IMG/VR virus record: IMGVR_UViG_3300028859_000013
Span: 47,324 to 111,323 of that record
DNA from: a virus
Reading direction: 5' to 3' (one strand)
Length of the DNA stretch: 64,000 bases
The position numbers were made by a program, and so were the translations under genes. Below are positions 27,110-34,844 of the stretch, one piece after another. Below the pieces are notes generated by a model. It was not told the DNA's origin. It searched no databases and saw nothing but the letters and a program-made list of their open reading frames with translations. Within the stretch, counting starts at the first letter, position 1. The number at the start of each line of letters is the position of its first letter.

Positions 27110-27171
27110 TCGGGAGTATGTGGTAGTGTCTCGGGTACCGACACAAGAAAGTTCGACTCTTTCTCTTCCGA
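27110..27171 (+). tRNA. Short tRNA-like element
   Basis: TCGGGAG pairs with CTTCCGA. A T arm AGAAAG-TTCGACT-CTTTCT is clear. Between them only one hairpin (GTGTC/GACAC, loop TCGGGTACC) fits, with no U33-type anticodon loop. At 62 bases it is too short for a normal tRNA, so a degraded tRNA or tRNA mimic is likely. Confidence 0.35.
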
Positions 27172-27188
27172 CAAAGGTTGAATTAAAT

Positions 27189-27261
27189 ATGGATGTAGTT
27201 CAGTAGGTAGAATGCTTGGTTTGGGACCAAGTGGTCGGGATTTCGAGCATCCCCATCCATA
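27189..27261 (+). tRNA. tRNA-Pro(TGG)
   Basis: Complete cloverleaf: acceptor ATGGATG/CATCCAT, D arm GTTC/GAAT, anticodon stem CTTGG/CCAAG with loop TTTGGGA, T arm GGGAT/ATCCC. Reads CCA-type proline codons. Confidence 0.9.
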
Positions 27262-27272
27262 CATATAATAAT

Positions 27273-27349
27273 AGTCCTGTAATGGCATGGTTTTCTAAAC
27301 CATAAGTGCATAACGGATGTGAATGTGGGTTCGAATCCCATCAGGATTA
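27273..27349 (+). tRNA. tRNA-Arg(TCT)-like, atypical architecture
   Basis: Acceptor AGTCCTG/CAGGATT and T arm GTGGG/CCCAT are good. Anticodon stem ATGGT/ACCAT with loop TTTCTAA (TCT) begins seven bases after the acceptor stem, again without a D arm. A 21-base segment with GTGCATAACGGA precedes the T arm. It is the same plan as 27023-27100, and a canonical tRNA-Arg(TCT) exists at 29091. Confidence 0.55.
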
Positions 27350-27358
27350 CAAAAATAA

Positions 27359-27433
27359 GGGGGCTCATGTTCCAAGGCTCGGCGATGAATATTTGCAATA
27401 TTTGTGAGGTGAATCCGATTTTCACAGTCTCCA
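27359..27433 (+). tRNA. tRNA-Ala(TGC)
   Basis: Acceptor GGGGGCT/AGTCTCC includes the G3-U70 pair that marks alanine tRNAs. Anticodon stem GAATA/TATTT, loop TTTGCAA (TGC), T arm GTGAA/TTCAC with loop TCCGATT. The D arm is weak (mostly G-U pairs). Confidence 0.75.
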
Positions 27434-27467
27434 CTATTTTTTGTTGGGTTCAAAATGATTATAATTT

Positions 27468-27542
27468 GCAGATATAGTATAACGGCTAGTACATAACATT
27501 GCCAATGTTAAGATACCTTTTCGAGTAAGGTTATCTGCTCCA
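27468..27542 (+). tRNA. tRNA-Gly(GCC) with encoded CCA
   Basis: Acceptor GCAGATA/TATCTGC, D arm GTAT/GTAC, anticodon stem TAACA/TGTTA with loop TTGCCAA, T arm ACCTT/AAGGT, discriminator T, then CCA in the DNA. Confidence 0.9.
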
Positions 27543-27638
27543 AGTATTTATGGACATTTTTTATTAATAAGTGAAAATAATAGTTCGTTTTTGAGTTTAT
27601 GCTCATCAATATTTTTATATATACAAATAAAAAGTTGT

Positions 27639-28808
27639 ATGGTAGAATATTGTAAATTTTGTGGTAAAGACATTAAGGATTTAAAGCCAACACAAAAAGG
27701 TCAGCATGTTGCAAATTGTAGCATGAATCCAAATATAAAAATAATTAAGGATAAAAGAGCATTATCAAAAATAGAAACACAGAGAGCAAAAAATCCAATA
27801 TTGAAAATTAAGTTGAGATGCTTAAATTGTAATGAGGAATTTGAAATTGATGTGATTGAAAGTTATTATAAACGTGGTAGGTATAAAAAATGTTGTTGCG
27901 AAAAATGTGCAAAGCAATATTCAACAAAAAATTATGATGACGATATATTAAAAAAAGATTTTTGTAAAGAATGTGGAGAAGAATTTTTAGTTAAAAATAG
28001 AACAAAAATAGGTATATCAACATGTACAAAATGTAGAAAATTAAAAAGAAATAGAGGCAAAAATATAAAAAATATTAATAAAAAACTTGGTGATAAAAAT
28101 ATTATAGAAAAAATATTAGTATGTAAATTTTGTGGTGACGAAAAATGTAAAAAACCAGAAGTGTGTTCAAAATTTAGACAAAAAAATAATGTTTATGAAA
28201 AATATTTAGGTTTTGATAGTAGTAAAAAAGGAAATAATGATGTGTATACTGAGTTTGATAGAATTATAAATGAATTAAAATTTGATTATTTTGATAAAGA
28301 ATTGTCTATTGTTGAAATAAGCAAAAAGTATAATATGAATTATAAATCTATGTATTTAATATTTAAAAAGAATAATATTGTTATTAGAACATTTTCTGAA
28401 GCTGTAATGAATTCTATTAAAAATGGAAAAATAAATTATAATAATATAGTGCAATATCCATATAAATCTGGAATGTATATAACATGGAAAGGTGATAACG
28501 TACATTATAGAAGCAATTATGAGAAAGAATATTATTCTATTTTGGATGATAAAAAAGTGAATTATGAAGTTGAAAGTTTAAGAATACAATATTATGATAC
28601 ACAAAAGAAAAAAATAAGAATTGCAATACCAGATATTTATATTAAAGAAATAAATGAAATTATTGAGATAAAAAGTAAATGGACTTTGAATGAAATAAAT
28701 ATGAAAGATAAAGTAAAATCATATAAAAAACTAGGATATAATGTTAGATTGATTGTTGGTGAAGGAAATAAGAATTTTTTTAAAAATACAATTGATATAA
28801 TATATTAA
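27639..28808 (+). CDS. Zinc-finger PD-(D/E)xK homing-type endonuclease in tRNA cluster
   Basis: 389 residues from the ATG at 27639, chosen because the sequence MVEYCKFCGKDI begins a zinc finger there. At least three Cys clusters follow (CKFCGK, CEKCAKQ, CKECGEEF, CTKCRK, CKFCGDEKC). A helix-turn-helix-like part (ISKKYNMNYKSMYLIFKKNN) precedes the C-terminal nuclease core IAIPDIYIKEINEIIEIKSKW, with the D, E and K of the PD-(D/E)xK fold. It splits the tRNA cluster, ending six bases before tRNA-Gly, as mobile endonucleases often do. Confidence 0.75.
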   Translation: MVEYCKFCGKDIKDLKPTQKGQHVANCSMNPNIKIIKDKRALSKIETQRAKNPILKIKLRCLNCNEEFEIDVIESYYKRGRYKKCCCEKCAKQYSTKNYDDDILKKDFCKECGEEFLVKNRTKIGISTCTKCRKLKRNRGKNIKNINKKLGDKNIIEKILVCKFCGDEKCKKPEVCSKFRQKNNVYEKYLGFDSSKKGNNDVYTEFDRIINELKFDYFDKELSIVEISKKYNMNYKSMYLIFKKNNIVIRTFSEAVMNSIKNGKINYNNIVQYPYKSGMYITWKGDNVHYRSNYEKEYYSILDDKKVNYEVESLRIQYYDTQKKKIRIAIPDIYIKEINEIIEIKSKWTLNEINMKDKVKSYKKLGYNVRLIVGEGNKNFFKNTIDIIY

Positions 28809-28813
28809 AATAT

Positions 28814-28884
28814 GCAAAATGTAGCTTAACGGTAAAGTATCTGATTTCCAATCAGAAGACGGGGCTCAACACCCACATTTTGCT
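28814..28884 (+). tRNA. tRNA-Gly(TCC)
   Basis: Acceptor GCAAAAT/ATTTTGC, anticodon stem TCTGA/TCAGA with loop TTTCCAA. The T stem is short and imperfect (GGG/CCC), so folding may be weak. Confidence 0.8.
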
Positions 28885-28891
28885 CATAATC

Positions 28892-28964
28892 AGGACTTTA
28901 GCTCAGTTGGTAGAGCGCAACTATTACAAAGTTGATGTCATCGGTTCGATTCCGATAAGTCCTA
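28892..28964 (+). tRNA. tRNA-Val(TAC)
   Basis: Standard cloverleaf: AGGACTT/AAGTCCT, D arm GCTC/GAGC, anticodon stem CAACT/AGTTG with loop ATTACAA, T arm ATCGG/CCGAT. Confidence 0.93.
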
Positions 28965-28975
28965 CGAAAATAATT

Positions 28976-29046
28976 GCACTTATCGTATAATGATATTACT
29001 TTGGCGTTGTATACCAAAAATTTCGGTTTGATCCCGAATAGGTGCT
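28976..29046 (+). tRNA. tRNA-Thr(TGT)
   Basis: Acceptor GCACTTA/TAGGTGC, T arm TTCGG/CCGAA. Anticodon stem TTTGG/CCAAA encloses C-GTTGTAT-A; with a C-A mismatch at the top of the stem the anticodon is TGT. Confidence 0.75.
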
Positions 29047-29090
29047 CAATAAAATAAACTTTTATTTTATTTTTTAATATATAAACATAT

Positions 29091-29163
29091 GCCATTATGA
29101 TGTAATGGATTAGCATTAAAACCTTCTAAGTTTTTCGTCAGCGTTCGAATCGCTGTAATGGTA
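29091..29163 (+). tRNA. tRNA-Arg(TCT), canonical
   Basis: Acceptor GCCATTA/TAATGGT, D arm ATGT/GCAT, anticodon stem AAAAC/GTTTT with loop CTTCTAA, T arm CAGCG/CGCTG. Reads AGA, a very common arginine codon in this genome. Confidence 0.92.
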
Positions 29164-29164
29164 C

Positions 29165-29206
29165 AAAAATAAAAATCAATCATTATTATGATTGATTTTT
29201 ATTTTT
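29165..29206 (+). terminator. Terminator closing the tRNA cluster
   Basis: A 19-base perfect stem (ending ATCAATCAT, loop TATT) with flanking A and T runs. Confidence 0.85.
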
Positions 29207-29319
29207 AATTAAATAATTTTTACAAATTGAATTTATTTCCGTTATATAAAAGTTCTAATTTTTCAGGTAATTTATATATTTTCACATTATATTATATATT
29301 AATTTTTATATATAGATTT

Positions 29320-30024
29320 ATGGAATATATTAAGAATTATAATAATTACAATGATGATATAATTTTAGAAAAATTAAATCTTAAATCTCTTTTAGATACA
29401 TTTAAATCGTTGAATAGTAAAAAAGTAGCTACTTTTATAGTAGGTGGACTTTTGACTATGATGACTGTTACACAAACAATAAATTATATAAACAATTTAA
29501 ATTTAAATGCTAATCAGAAAATAACATTAATACATACTGTTGATAAATTTAAAGATCCATTAAGTTTTGGAGTTAGTAATTTTATATATGAGCATATCAA
29601 AAACCACGAAAAATTAAAATTAAAGGCATATAGATTAAAAGATAATAAAATAACTATAGGATTTGGTCATGCTGAAAATATTGGAGAATCTAAATTTAAA
29701 ATTGGAGATCAAATAACTAAAGAACAAGCAGATCAATTATTTGAACAAGATTTACAATTTGCATATGATGGAGTTAGACGTATATTTAAAGAATGGAATA
29801 AAAAAGGAATCAATATAAAATTAACACAAAATCAGTTTGATGTTTTAGTGTCATTAGCATTTAATATGGGAATTGATAATTTAAGAACTTCAGATTTTAT
29901 TCAAGCATTAAAACGTAAAGATATTAAGAATGCATCAGAATTGATAAAAATTACTGGATTACGTGATGGATTTGCTGGATTAGTTGATAGAAGAGAAGAA
30001 GAATATAATATATTTATATCATAA
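29320..30024 (+). CDS. Leader-bearing T4-type lysozyme (GH24)
   Basis: 234 residues from the ATG at 29320, chosen because it gives a leader-like start (MEYIKNYNNYNDD). A hydrophobic segment near residues 38-53 (VATFIVGGLLTMMTV) may anchor or export the protein. The glycoside hydrolase 24 domain fills the rest: HEKLKLKAYRLKDNKITIGF shows the E, D and T of the T4 lysozyme active site (E11, D20, T26 there). It cleaves peptidoglycan. The leader suggests a virion-associated role, but lysis is equally possible. Confidence 0.85.
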   Translation: MEYIKNYNNYNDDIILEKLNLKSLLDTFKSLNSKKVATFIVGGLLTMMTVTQTINYINNLNLNANQKITLIHTVDKFKDPLSFGVSNFIYEHIKNHEKLKLKAYRLKDNKITIGFGHAENIGESKFKIGDQITKEQADQLFEQDLQFAYDGVRRIFKEWNKKGINIKLTQNQFDVLVSLAFNMGIDNLRTSDFIQALKRKDIKNASELIKITGLRDGFAGLVDRREEEYNIFIS

Positions 30025-30050
30025 AAAAGAGATTCAAATGAATCTCTTTT
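30025..30050. terminator. Terminator after lysozyme
   Basis: AAAAGAGATTC, loop AAAT, GAATCTCTTTT, lying between convergent genes. Confidence 0.8.
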
Positions 30051-30053
30051 TAT

Positions 30054-30362
30054 TTATTTTAATCCTTTAAGATTATCAATTTGTTCAGTTAGCCATTTCA
30101 TATCAAAATTTTGATATACATTTTTTTTAACATACTCTAATGCTGATATTCTTTCATTAAGTATATTATTTTCTATTAGACCTTTAATTTTTTCAACTAA
30201 TTCTTCTTTACCATTAATGGTAATATCTTTATCAATTGAATTATCGTTTGTAATTTTAATAGAAATTGATTCATCTATTAAATCATAAATCTGATTTCTC
30301 AAAGTATCTTTGGCTTCATACTTTTTTTCAATTACGTCTTCTATTTTACTAAATTTTATCAT
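30054..30362 (-). CDS. Hypothetical helical protein
   Basis: 102 residues, start MIKFSKIEDVIEKKYEAK (weak leader resemblance), mostly helical with alternating charge. Not recognised. Reverse strand, ending at the shared terminator with the lysozyme gene. Confidence 0.55.
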   Translation of the reverse strand: MIKFSKIEDVIEKKYEAKDTLRNQIYDLIDESISIKITNDNSIDKDITINGKEELVEKIKGLIENNILNERISALEYVKKNVYQNFDMKWLTEQIDNLKGLK

Positions 30363-30372
30363 ATTTATTTAT

Positions 30373-30509
30373 TTATTTTTTCAGATAAGTATTTTCCACC
30401 TTTTTTAAAGTATCTTCATGACTATATATCTTTGTTAAATCCAATCCAATTTCTCTAATTTTTTTTCTTTTTCTATAAGCTATTTTTTAAACTCTTTCAA
30501 ATGTTTCAT
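30373..30509 (-). pseudogene. Broken leader gene (TAG and frameshift)
   Basis: The reverse strand reads MKHLKEFKK, then TAG at 30480-30482, then LIEKEKK. After a one-base shift in an A run the frame continues IREIGLDLTKIYSHED to KKVENTYLKK and a stop. The opening is a type B leader. Either a decayed gene or one with two read errors. Confidence 0.5.
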
Positions 30510-30525
30510 TTTTATATATTTATTT

Positions 30526-30792
30526 TCATTTGTAAGTATATCCTGATCTATTTGCCCAAATAAGTCCAGTAATTTGCATATATGTTACTCCATTTGCCAT
30601 AATAGCTGGATATGTATTTACCATAGTTGTACCTGTTATATATGGATATTCGTATTTCAATACTGTACCATCAATTGATGCTCTTTTAATTGACCATATT
30701 GAGTCTGTATCTTGAGTGCCTGGTGTCGCATATCCATAATATGTTGTTCCACTTTCATCAGAAGGATCAACTCTTAAAAGTTCCATTCCCAT
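30526..30792 (-). CDS. Probable small structural protein
   Basis: 88 residues with a pattern often seen in tail-fibre-associated or adhesin accessory proteins of Bacteroidetes phages: TTYYGYATPGTQDTDSIW, then IKRASIDGTVLKYEYP, ending TGLIWANRSGYTYK. Beta-rich, no leader. The assignment to structure is from resemblance only. Confidence 0.5.
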   Translation of the reverse strand: MGMELLRVDPSDESGTTYYGYATPGTQDTDSIWSIKRASIDGTVLKYEYPYITGTTMVNTYPAIMANGVTYMQITGLIWANRSGYTYK

Positions 30793-30878
30793 AATTTATA
30801 TTTTTCTTTTATATATAAAAAAAATCATTTCATATTTATGTATATATAAAAAAAACTTATAATTAAATTATAAGTTTT

Positions 30879-31243
30879 TGGTGGAGATGTCGGCATACAA
30901 TAGCCGAGTCCAATATTGCCTTTCAGCATTTTCTACAAGTTTAGTTCATTTTTTCTAAAATAAACAAAAATACATAATTTTTAAATGATAATTATTAAAT
31001 TCATCAAACATTTTTACACCTTAAAATAGTTTGCTAACAAGGTTTCTGATTTTAGACCGATTAGGCTACTAAAACTTCATTACCAACAACAGCTTCAGAA
31101 ACTGCGAAAGTTGTATTAGAAGTTAAAATATGCGTATGTGCTTTGCCATTTAAATTTTACCCATTAATTTATTAATCGCTGATAGATAATGCGATACTTG
31201 CTGATAACCTTATTCTACATTACTGTCAAAATCGTTCATCCCC
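30879..31243 (-). ncRNA. ssrA: tmRNA (ssrA) with long tag
   Basis: Transfer-messenger RNA, 365 bases with CCA encoded. The 5' end GGGGATG pairs with CATCTCC before ACCA and includes the G3-U70 alanine identity pair. GATTTTGACAG near the 5' end and CTAAACTTGTAGAAAATGC and GGACTCGG near the 3' end match known tmRNA landmarks. The tag frame probably starts at GCA 31141-31139 and ends TAA at 31063-31061, about 26 residues, starting AHTHIL and ending NEVLVA. The T stem TCGGC/GCCGA carries an atypical eight-base loop, TATTGTAT. It rescues stalled ribosomes and marks products for degradation. Confidence 0.88.
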
Positions 31244-31263
31244 TTTTGAACTGTATATAGTAA

Positions 31264-31536
31264 TTAAAAAATATAAAGTTTTTCTATTTTTTCTAATTTT
31301 AATTTTCTGACTTCATTTTTATATAATAATTTTTCATCATATGTTTCACTATCTGAAAAATTTTTAATTATACTATTTATATAATCTTTATTATTCTCAT
31401 ATCTTGGTAGAACATCAATTGAATCATCGTTATTTTTTCTAAAAAAAATATCACCTTTATTCAAATCTATAATTTCAATAGCATATAATGATATTGTATT
31501 ATTTATTTTTTGCACACTAAATTTTTCAGTTATCAT
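31264..31536 (-). CDS. Hypothetical protein
   Basis: 90 residues, beta-rich start (KFSVQKINNTISLYAIEI) and charged helical end. Last of four tightly packed reverse genes (31264-33071), so probably an operon member. Not recognised. Confidence 0.55.
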   Translation of the reverse strand: MITEKFSVQKINNTISLYAIEIIDLNKGDIFFRKNNDDSIDVLPRYENNKDYINSIIKNFSDSETYDEKLLYKNEVRKLKLEKIEKLYIF

Positions 31537-31537
31537 A

Positions 31538-31909
31538 TTATTCGTTTAATTTTGAACTTATATCATTTTTAATTTCTTCTGCAGTTATATTTGGATATTT
31601 TTCTTTAATAGATAAATATAATCTATCTCTATCATCTTTTAGTTTTTCTATTTTATCATAGAATGGTTGAATTATATTTTGAATAGATTTAATTTCTCTT
31701 TCTAAATATATTAATTTTTCATTTAAATCCATTGTTTTTCTAATATCATTCGCATCGGATTGAACAATAGTTTTCATTTCATCTTGAATTTTCTGAAATG
31801 CTTCTTTTTTTTTCATTATTATAGGTTCTTGATCTACAATTTCTTTTAAGTTTTGAAGATAATATTTCCTAATTCTTACTGCTTCATTAATATATTGATC
31901 ATTAATCAT
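31538..31909 (-). CDS. Coiled-coil hypothetical protein
   Basis: 123 residues with heptad-like charged helices through most of its length (MKKKEAFQKIQDEMKTIVQ; LIYLEREIKSIQNI). It overlaps the previous gene by eight bases and ends two bases before the next. A structural or scaffold role is possible but unsupported. Confidence 0.6.
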   Translation of the reverse strand: MINDQYINEAVRIRKYYLQNLKEIVDQEPIIMKKKEAFQKIQDEMKTIVQSDANDIRKTMDLNEKLIYLEREIKSIQNIIQPFYDKIEKLKDDRDRLYLSIKEKYPNITAEEIKNDISSKLNE

Positions 31910-32306
31910 TTTCTATATTTCTTTTTTCAATTAAATATGCAACATATTCTTCGTCTGACATTGTGTTTGTTGACTTATTTTCATCATTCTTAACAGTATC
32001 AGGAATTAATTCATTTTCAGTTTCATATTTCATTTTATACCATTCATCAATATCGAAATCTACATCTTCGATTCTATCGTTTAATCCGTATTCATTATAT
32101 TTTGAAATTAAATATCCAACATCAACAGTTTTACCTATTGTACCAGAGAAATAATCAATTAAAAAACTTGAAATAGTAGAAAAATCTTCCAATTCTATAG
32201 CTCTATCTATATAATAATCAGAAAGATATCCTGCCATTTTGATAATCTTCATTTCATATTCTTTTAATTTCCTAACTGAATCTAATTTTTTATTAATTTT
32301 ACTCAT
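31902..32306 (-). CDS. Hypothetical acidic protein
   Basis: 134 residues, acidic, helical, starting MSKINKKLDSVRKLKEYE. Overlaps the downstream gene by eight bases. No motif recognised. It belongs to the four-gene reverse operon. Confidence 0.55.
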   Translation of the reverse strand: MSKINKKLDSVRKLKEYEMKIIKMAGYLSDYYIDRAIELEDFSTISSFLIDYFSGTIGKTVDVGYLISKYNEYGLNDRIEDVDFDIDEWYKMKYETENELIPDTVKNDENKSTNTMSDEEYVAYLIEKRNIEND

Positions 32307-32315
32307 TTGTGTTAT

Positions 32316-33071
32316 TTATTTTTTAAGTTCGTTATCAATAATTGTTTTAAGTTGATTATATATCTCATTTTTTAATTTAGTTGGATCTTTTATTATTTTT
32401 TCTGATATTAATGTTGCGTAATATTCAACAGCATCAGCTTCTACATTTTCTTGAATCATTCCAATAAAATTAGGATTAGGAATCATTTCTTCTATAGGAA
32501 TACTCATTTTTATTGAATAATTACTTTTAAACATATTAAACATCATTTTAATAGGATCAACTTTTGGTTCTTCTTTTTTTATTTCTATTGGTTTATCGCC
32601 ATTTAAAAATTTTTCATCATCAATTTCATCCCAATTTTTTTCTTGTACACTTGGTATATCTGCACCTGGCATATTTTGTCTCCATTCATCTAGCATTGCT
32701 TTCTTTTGTTGCGGAGTTAAATTTACTGAGCCTTCAACCTGTTTTTGTTTTACTTGAGATTGAGACATAGAATTATCAGATAATACAACAGGTTCTTCAA
32801 TGAATTTTACTTTAGCTCCAGATGTTGGATTGTCTGTTATTTTACTAGTATCTAAATTTTTTAGTTGTTGAGCCATATTCATTAATGGATCACTAGACGG
32901 AGCTTGAAAAAAAGAGTCAGGATTTATAGATTCTTCTATCATATCATATTTTTTGGCTAATACATCTTTTTTGATACTTACATTATCACTTAATACATAG
33001 AAATTAGTATCCTCTTTTACAATACTAACTCTTTCTCCTGTTTGTTTATTTATAAAAACACTATTCGGCAT
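32316..33071 (-). CDS. Probable virion-related protein
   Basis: 251 residues. It has a beta-rich N-terminus (VFINKQTGERVSIVKED), a disordered Q/S/P-rich middle with ANP-type spacers (LTPQQKKAMLDEWRQNMPG) and a helical C-terminus. First gene of the reverse operon; TATATATA lies about 20 bases upstream, so probably late. The family is not recognised. Confidence 0.55.
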   Translation of the reverse strand: MPNSVFINKQTGERVSIVKEDTNFYVLSDNVSIKKDVLAKKYDMIEESINPDSFFQAPSSDPLMNMAQQLKNLDTSKITDNPTSGAKVKFIEEPVVLSDNSMSQSQVKQKQVEGSVNLTPQQKKAMLDEWRQNMPGADIPSVQEKNWDEIDDEKFLNGDKPIEIKKEEPKVDPIKMMFNMFKSNYSIKMSIPIEEMIPNPNFIGMIQENVEADAVEYYATLISEKIIKDPTKLKNEIYNQLKTIIDNELKK

Positions 33072-33139
33072 AATTTTAATTTATTTTTATTATATATATT
33101 GAAATATAGTATCTATAAAAAAAAAGTTTTAAATAATAG

Positions 33140-33415
33140 ATGAAATATATAAAAACATTTGAAGAAAAATTATATCAACCTGGTAAAAAATTGTTATGTA
33201 TTAATAATAACGTTGGTGAATTAGAAGATAAATATGATTTTACTATTGGTAAATTTTATAATATACATGAATATGAATCTTGGTGGATATCATTTATAGA
33301 TGATAAAGGAGTTGCACAATTTTTTAAACCTTCAGATGTTTCTAAAAATTTTTCAACTGCTTAAAGTTTAGAAGAGTATGAAATAATAAAAAATACTAAT
33401 AAATTTAATATATAG
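33140..33415 (+). pseudogene. Leader-B KFNI gene with in-frame TAA
   Basis: The frame opens MKYIKTFEEKLY, has an SH3-like core (GKKLLCINNNVG, then WWISFIDDKGVAQF) and meets TAA at 33362-33364 after KNFSTA. It continues in frame with SLEEYEIIKNTNKFNI and TAG. The tail matches that of 11492-11743, so the stop interrupts one gene. It would make a 74-residue protein lacking KFNI unless read through. Confidence 0.65.
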
Positions 33416-33419
33416 ATTT

Positions 33420-33863
33420 ATGATAACAAAATTTAAAATTTTTGAGGATGTAGATTATGATGAATCTAAATATATTGGAAAGTTTTGTGCTTTAAAATCA
33501 GATGATAATGATATAAAAATGACTATATCTTTATGTACTCGTGTAGATTTTCACGATGATTTTAGTGTGTTTGCTGTATTTGATTGTTTTGATATTGATA
33601 AAAATGATAATATTAGTGATCCAGTAGGTGATCATGAAAATTTTACTAAAGATGAATTTAAAAAAATTAATTTTATGACATCAATTGAATTTTATAATAG
33701 TCATAAAGATATTTGTGAGAAATTATATTTTAAAATTAGTGAAGATATTAAAAAAATAGGATTAGAATATTGGAAACTCTTAATATTAAGAGATTATAAA
33801 AAAGTATTAGATACAATACCTTATTTTAAGTTTTTTGTTGATTCTGATAAATTCAATATATAA
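33420..33863 (+). CDS. Leader-B small protein, KFNI end
   Basis: 147 residues: MITKFKIFEDVDYDE leader, SH3-like core (YIGKFCALKSDD, FAVFDCFDID), helical second half, end DSDKFNI. It follows the preceding KFNI gene after four bases. Function unknown. Confidence 0.65.
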   Translation: MITKFKIFEDVDYDESKYIGKFCALKSDDNDIKMTISLCTRVDFHDDFSVFAVFDCFDIDKNDNISDPVGDHENFTKDEFKKINFMTSIEFYNSHKDICEKLYFKISEDIKKIGLEYWKLLILRDYKKVLDTIPYFKFFVDSDKFNI

Positions 33864-33865
33864 TT

Positions 33866-33877
33866 TTTATATATACA
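33866..33877 (+). promoter_or_regulatory. Putative late promoter TTTATATATACA
   Basis: Ends 23 bases before the ATG at 33901, in line with the other elements of this type. Confidence 0.5.
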
Positions 33878-33900
33878 TAAATAGAAAAAATATTTAACCT

Positions 33901-34521
33901 ATGATAAGTAAAGAACTTCGTTATTCGGAATTAAAATTTAATGGTAAAATTTTCACTGAACAGTGGAAAATTGATGAGATTTTAATTGATAATAAATTCA
34001 ATTGGATGGTTAATGCAGAAATAAAAAATGCTAGACTTGAAATTTTTCAAGATACATTAGTTTGGAATGCTGGTATTTGGTATAATGGTGATTGGTATTT
34101 TGGAGTTTGGAGAGATGGTGAGTGGAGATATGGTAATTGGCAAAATGGAGTATGGTATAATGGAGTATGGAGAAATGGAATTTTTAAATCAGGAATTATA
34201 TACAAAGGAAATTTTTTTAAAGGAAAAATAGAAGGAGGAGAAATACGTGGTGGTAATTTCATAGATGTTGAAATATCTCCAAATGTAGTTGAATATACTG
34301 GTGATGAATATCAAGTAAAAAAACAAGAAGAACAAGAAAATAAACAAGTTGCAACAGCGCAAGCACAACCTATAACACAATCTCAGCCTAATGTAACAGA
34401 TAAAGTTAAAGTTCATAGTTCACAAGCAGAAGTTACACAACCTATTCAACCAAAAAAAGAAAGTATAAAATATAAAATATCAAGAGTGAAAAATTTTGAA
34501 TCATTCTCAAAAAATAATTAA
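33901..34521 (+). CDS. Pentad-repeat (xxGxW) protein
   Basis: 206 residues. Residues about 54-118 consist of some thirteen five-residue units with G at position 3 and W, F or I at position 5 (NAGIW, YNGDW, YFGVW, RDGEW and so on), which should fold as a regular beta-solenoid. A Q/P/T-rich linker follows, and the last residues are VKNFESFSKNN, a leader-B-like sequence placed at the C-terminus instead. A late-type element lies upstream and head-type genes follow. Probably a virion protein; the function is unknown. Confidence 0.7.
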   Translation: MISKELRYSELKFNGKIFTEQWKIDEILIDNKFNWMVNAEIKNARLEIFQDTLVWNAGIWYNGDWYFGVWRDGEWRYGNWQNGVWYNGVWRNGIFKSGIIYKGNFFKGKIEGGEIRGGNFIDVEISPNVVEYTGDEYQVKKQEEQENKQVATAQAQPITQSQPNVTDKVKVHSSQAEVTQPIQPKKESIKYKISRVKNFESFSKNN

Positions 34522-34526
34522 ATAAA

Positions 34527-34844
34527 ATGAATAAAACAACTTTAAATTTTGATGATTTCATAACTGAAAAACATCATGACAAAGAAGATAAAATTGATAC
34601 CATTACAATGGATGTTCCATTATTTATTCGTATGCTTGAATTTGCAAAAGAAGATGCTAAAACTGATATGGATTTACATAAAGCAACAGAAATCGCGCTT
34701 AAAATTTCAAAAAAAGAAGGTAAATTATCTATGGATAATTATTATAAAATCGTAAGTGAATGCGGTCAAGAAGAAGGTAAAGAAGATGATAAGAAAGATG
34801 ATAAAAAAGACAAAGACGATAAAGACGATAAAAAAGATAAATGA
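34527..34844 (+). CDS. Leader-A small protein with acidic/basic tail
   Basis: 105 residues. The start MNKTTLNFDDFITEKHH is a type A leader (DFITE-K). A compact helical domain (DVPLFIRMLEFAKEDAKTD; ALKISKKEGKLSM) follows, then a tail of alternating D and K. It overlaps the ferritin-like gene by four bases (ATGA), so the two are made together. Possibly related to small head proteins of large phages. Not assigned. Confidence 0.65.
   Translation: MNKTTLNFDDFITEKHHDKEDKIDTITMDVPLFIRMLEFAKEDAKTDMDLHKATEIALKISKKEGKLSMDNYYKIVSECGQEEGKEDDKKDDKKDKDDKDDKKDK

Noticed and set aside
27082-27434. Reverse open frames across the tRNA cluster
   Set aside because: They overlap clear tRNA cloverleaves and have no coding-like composition.
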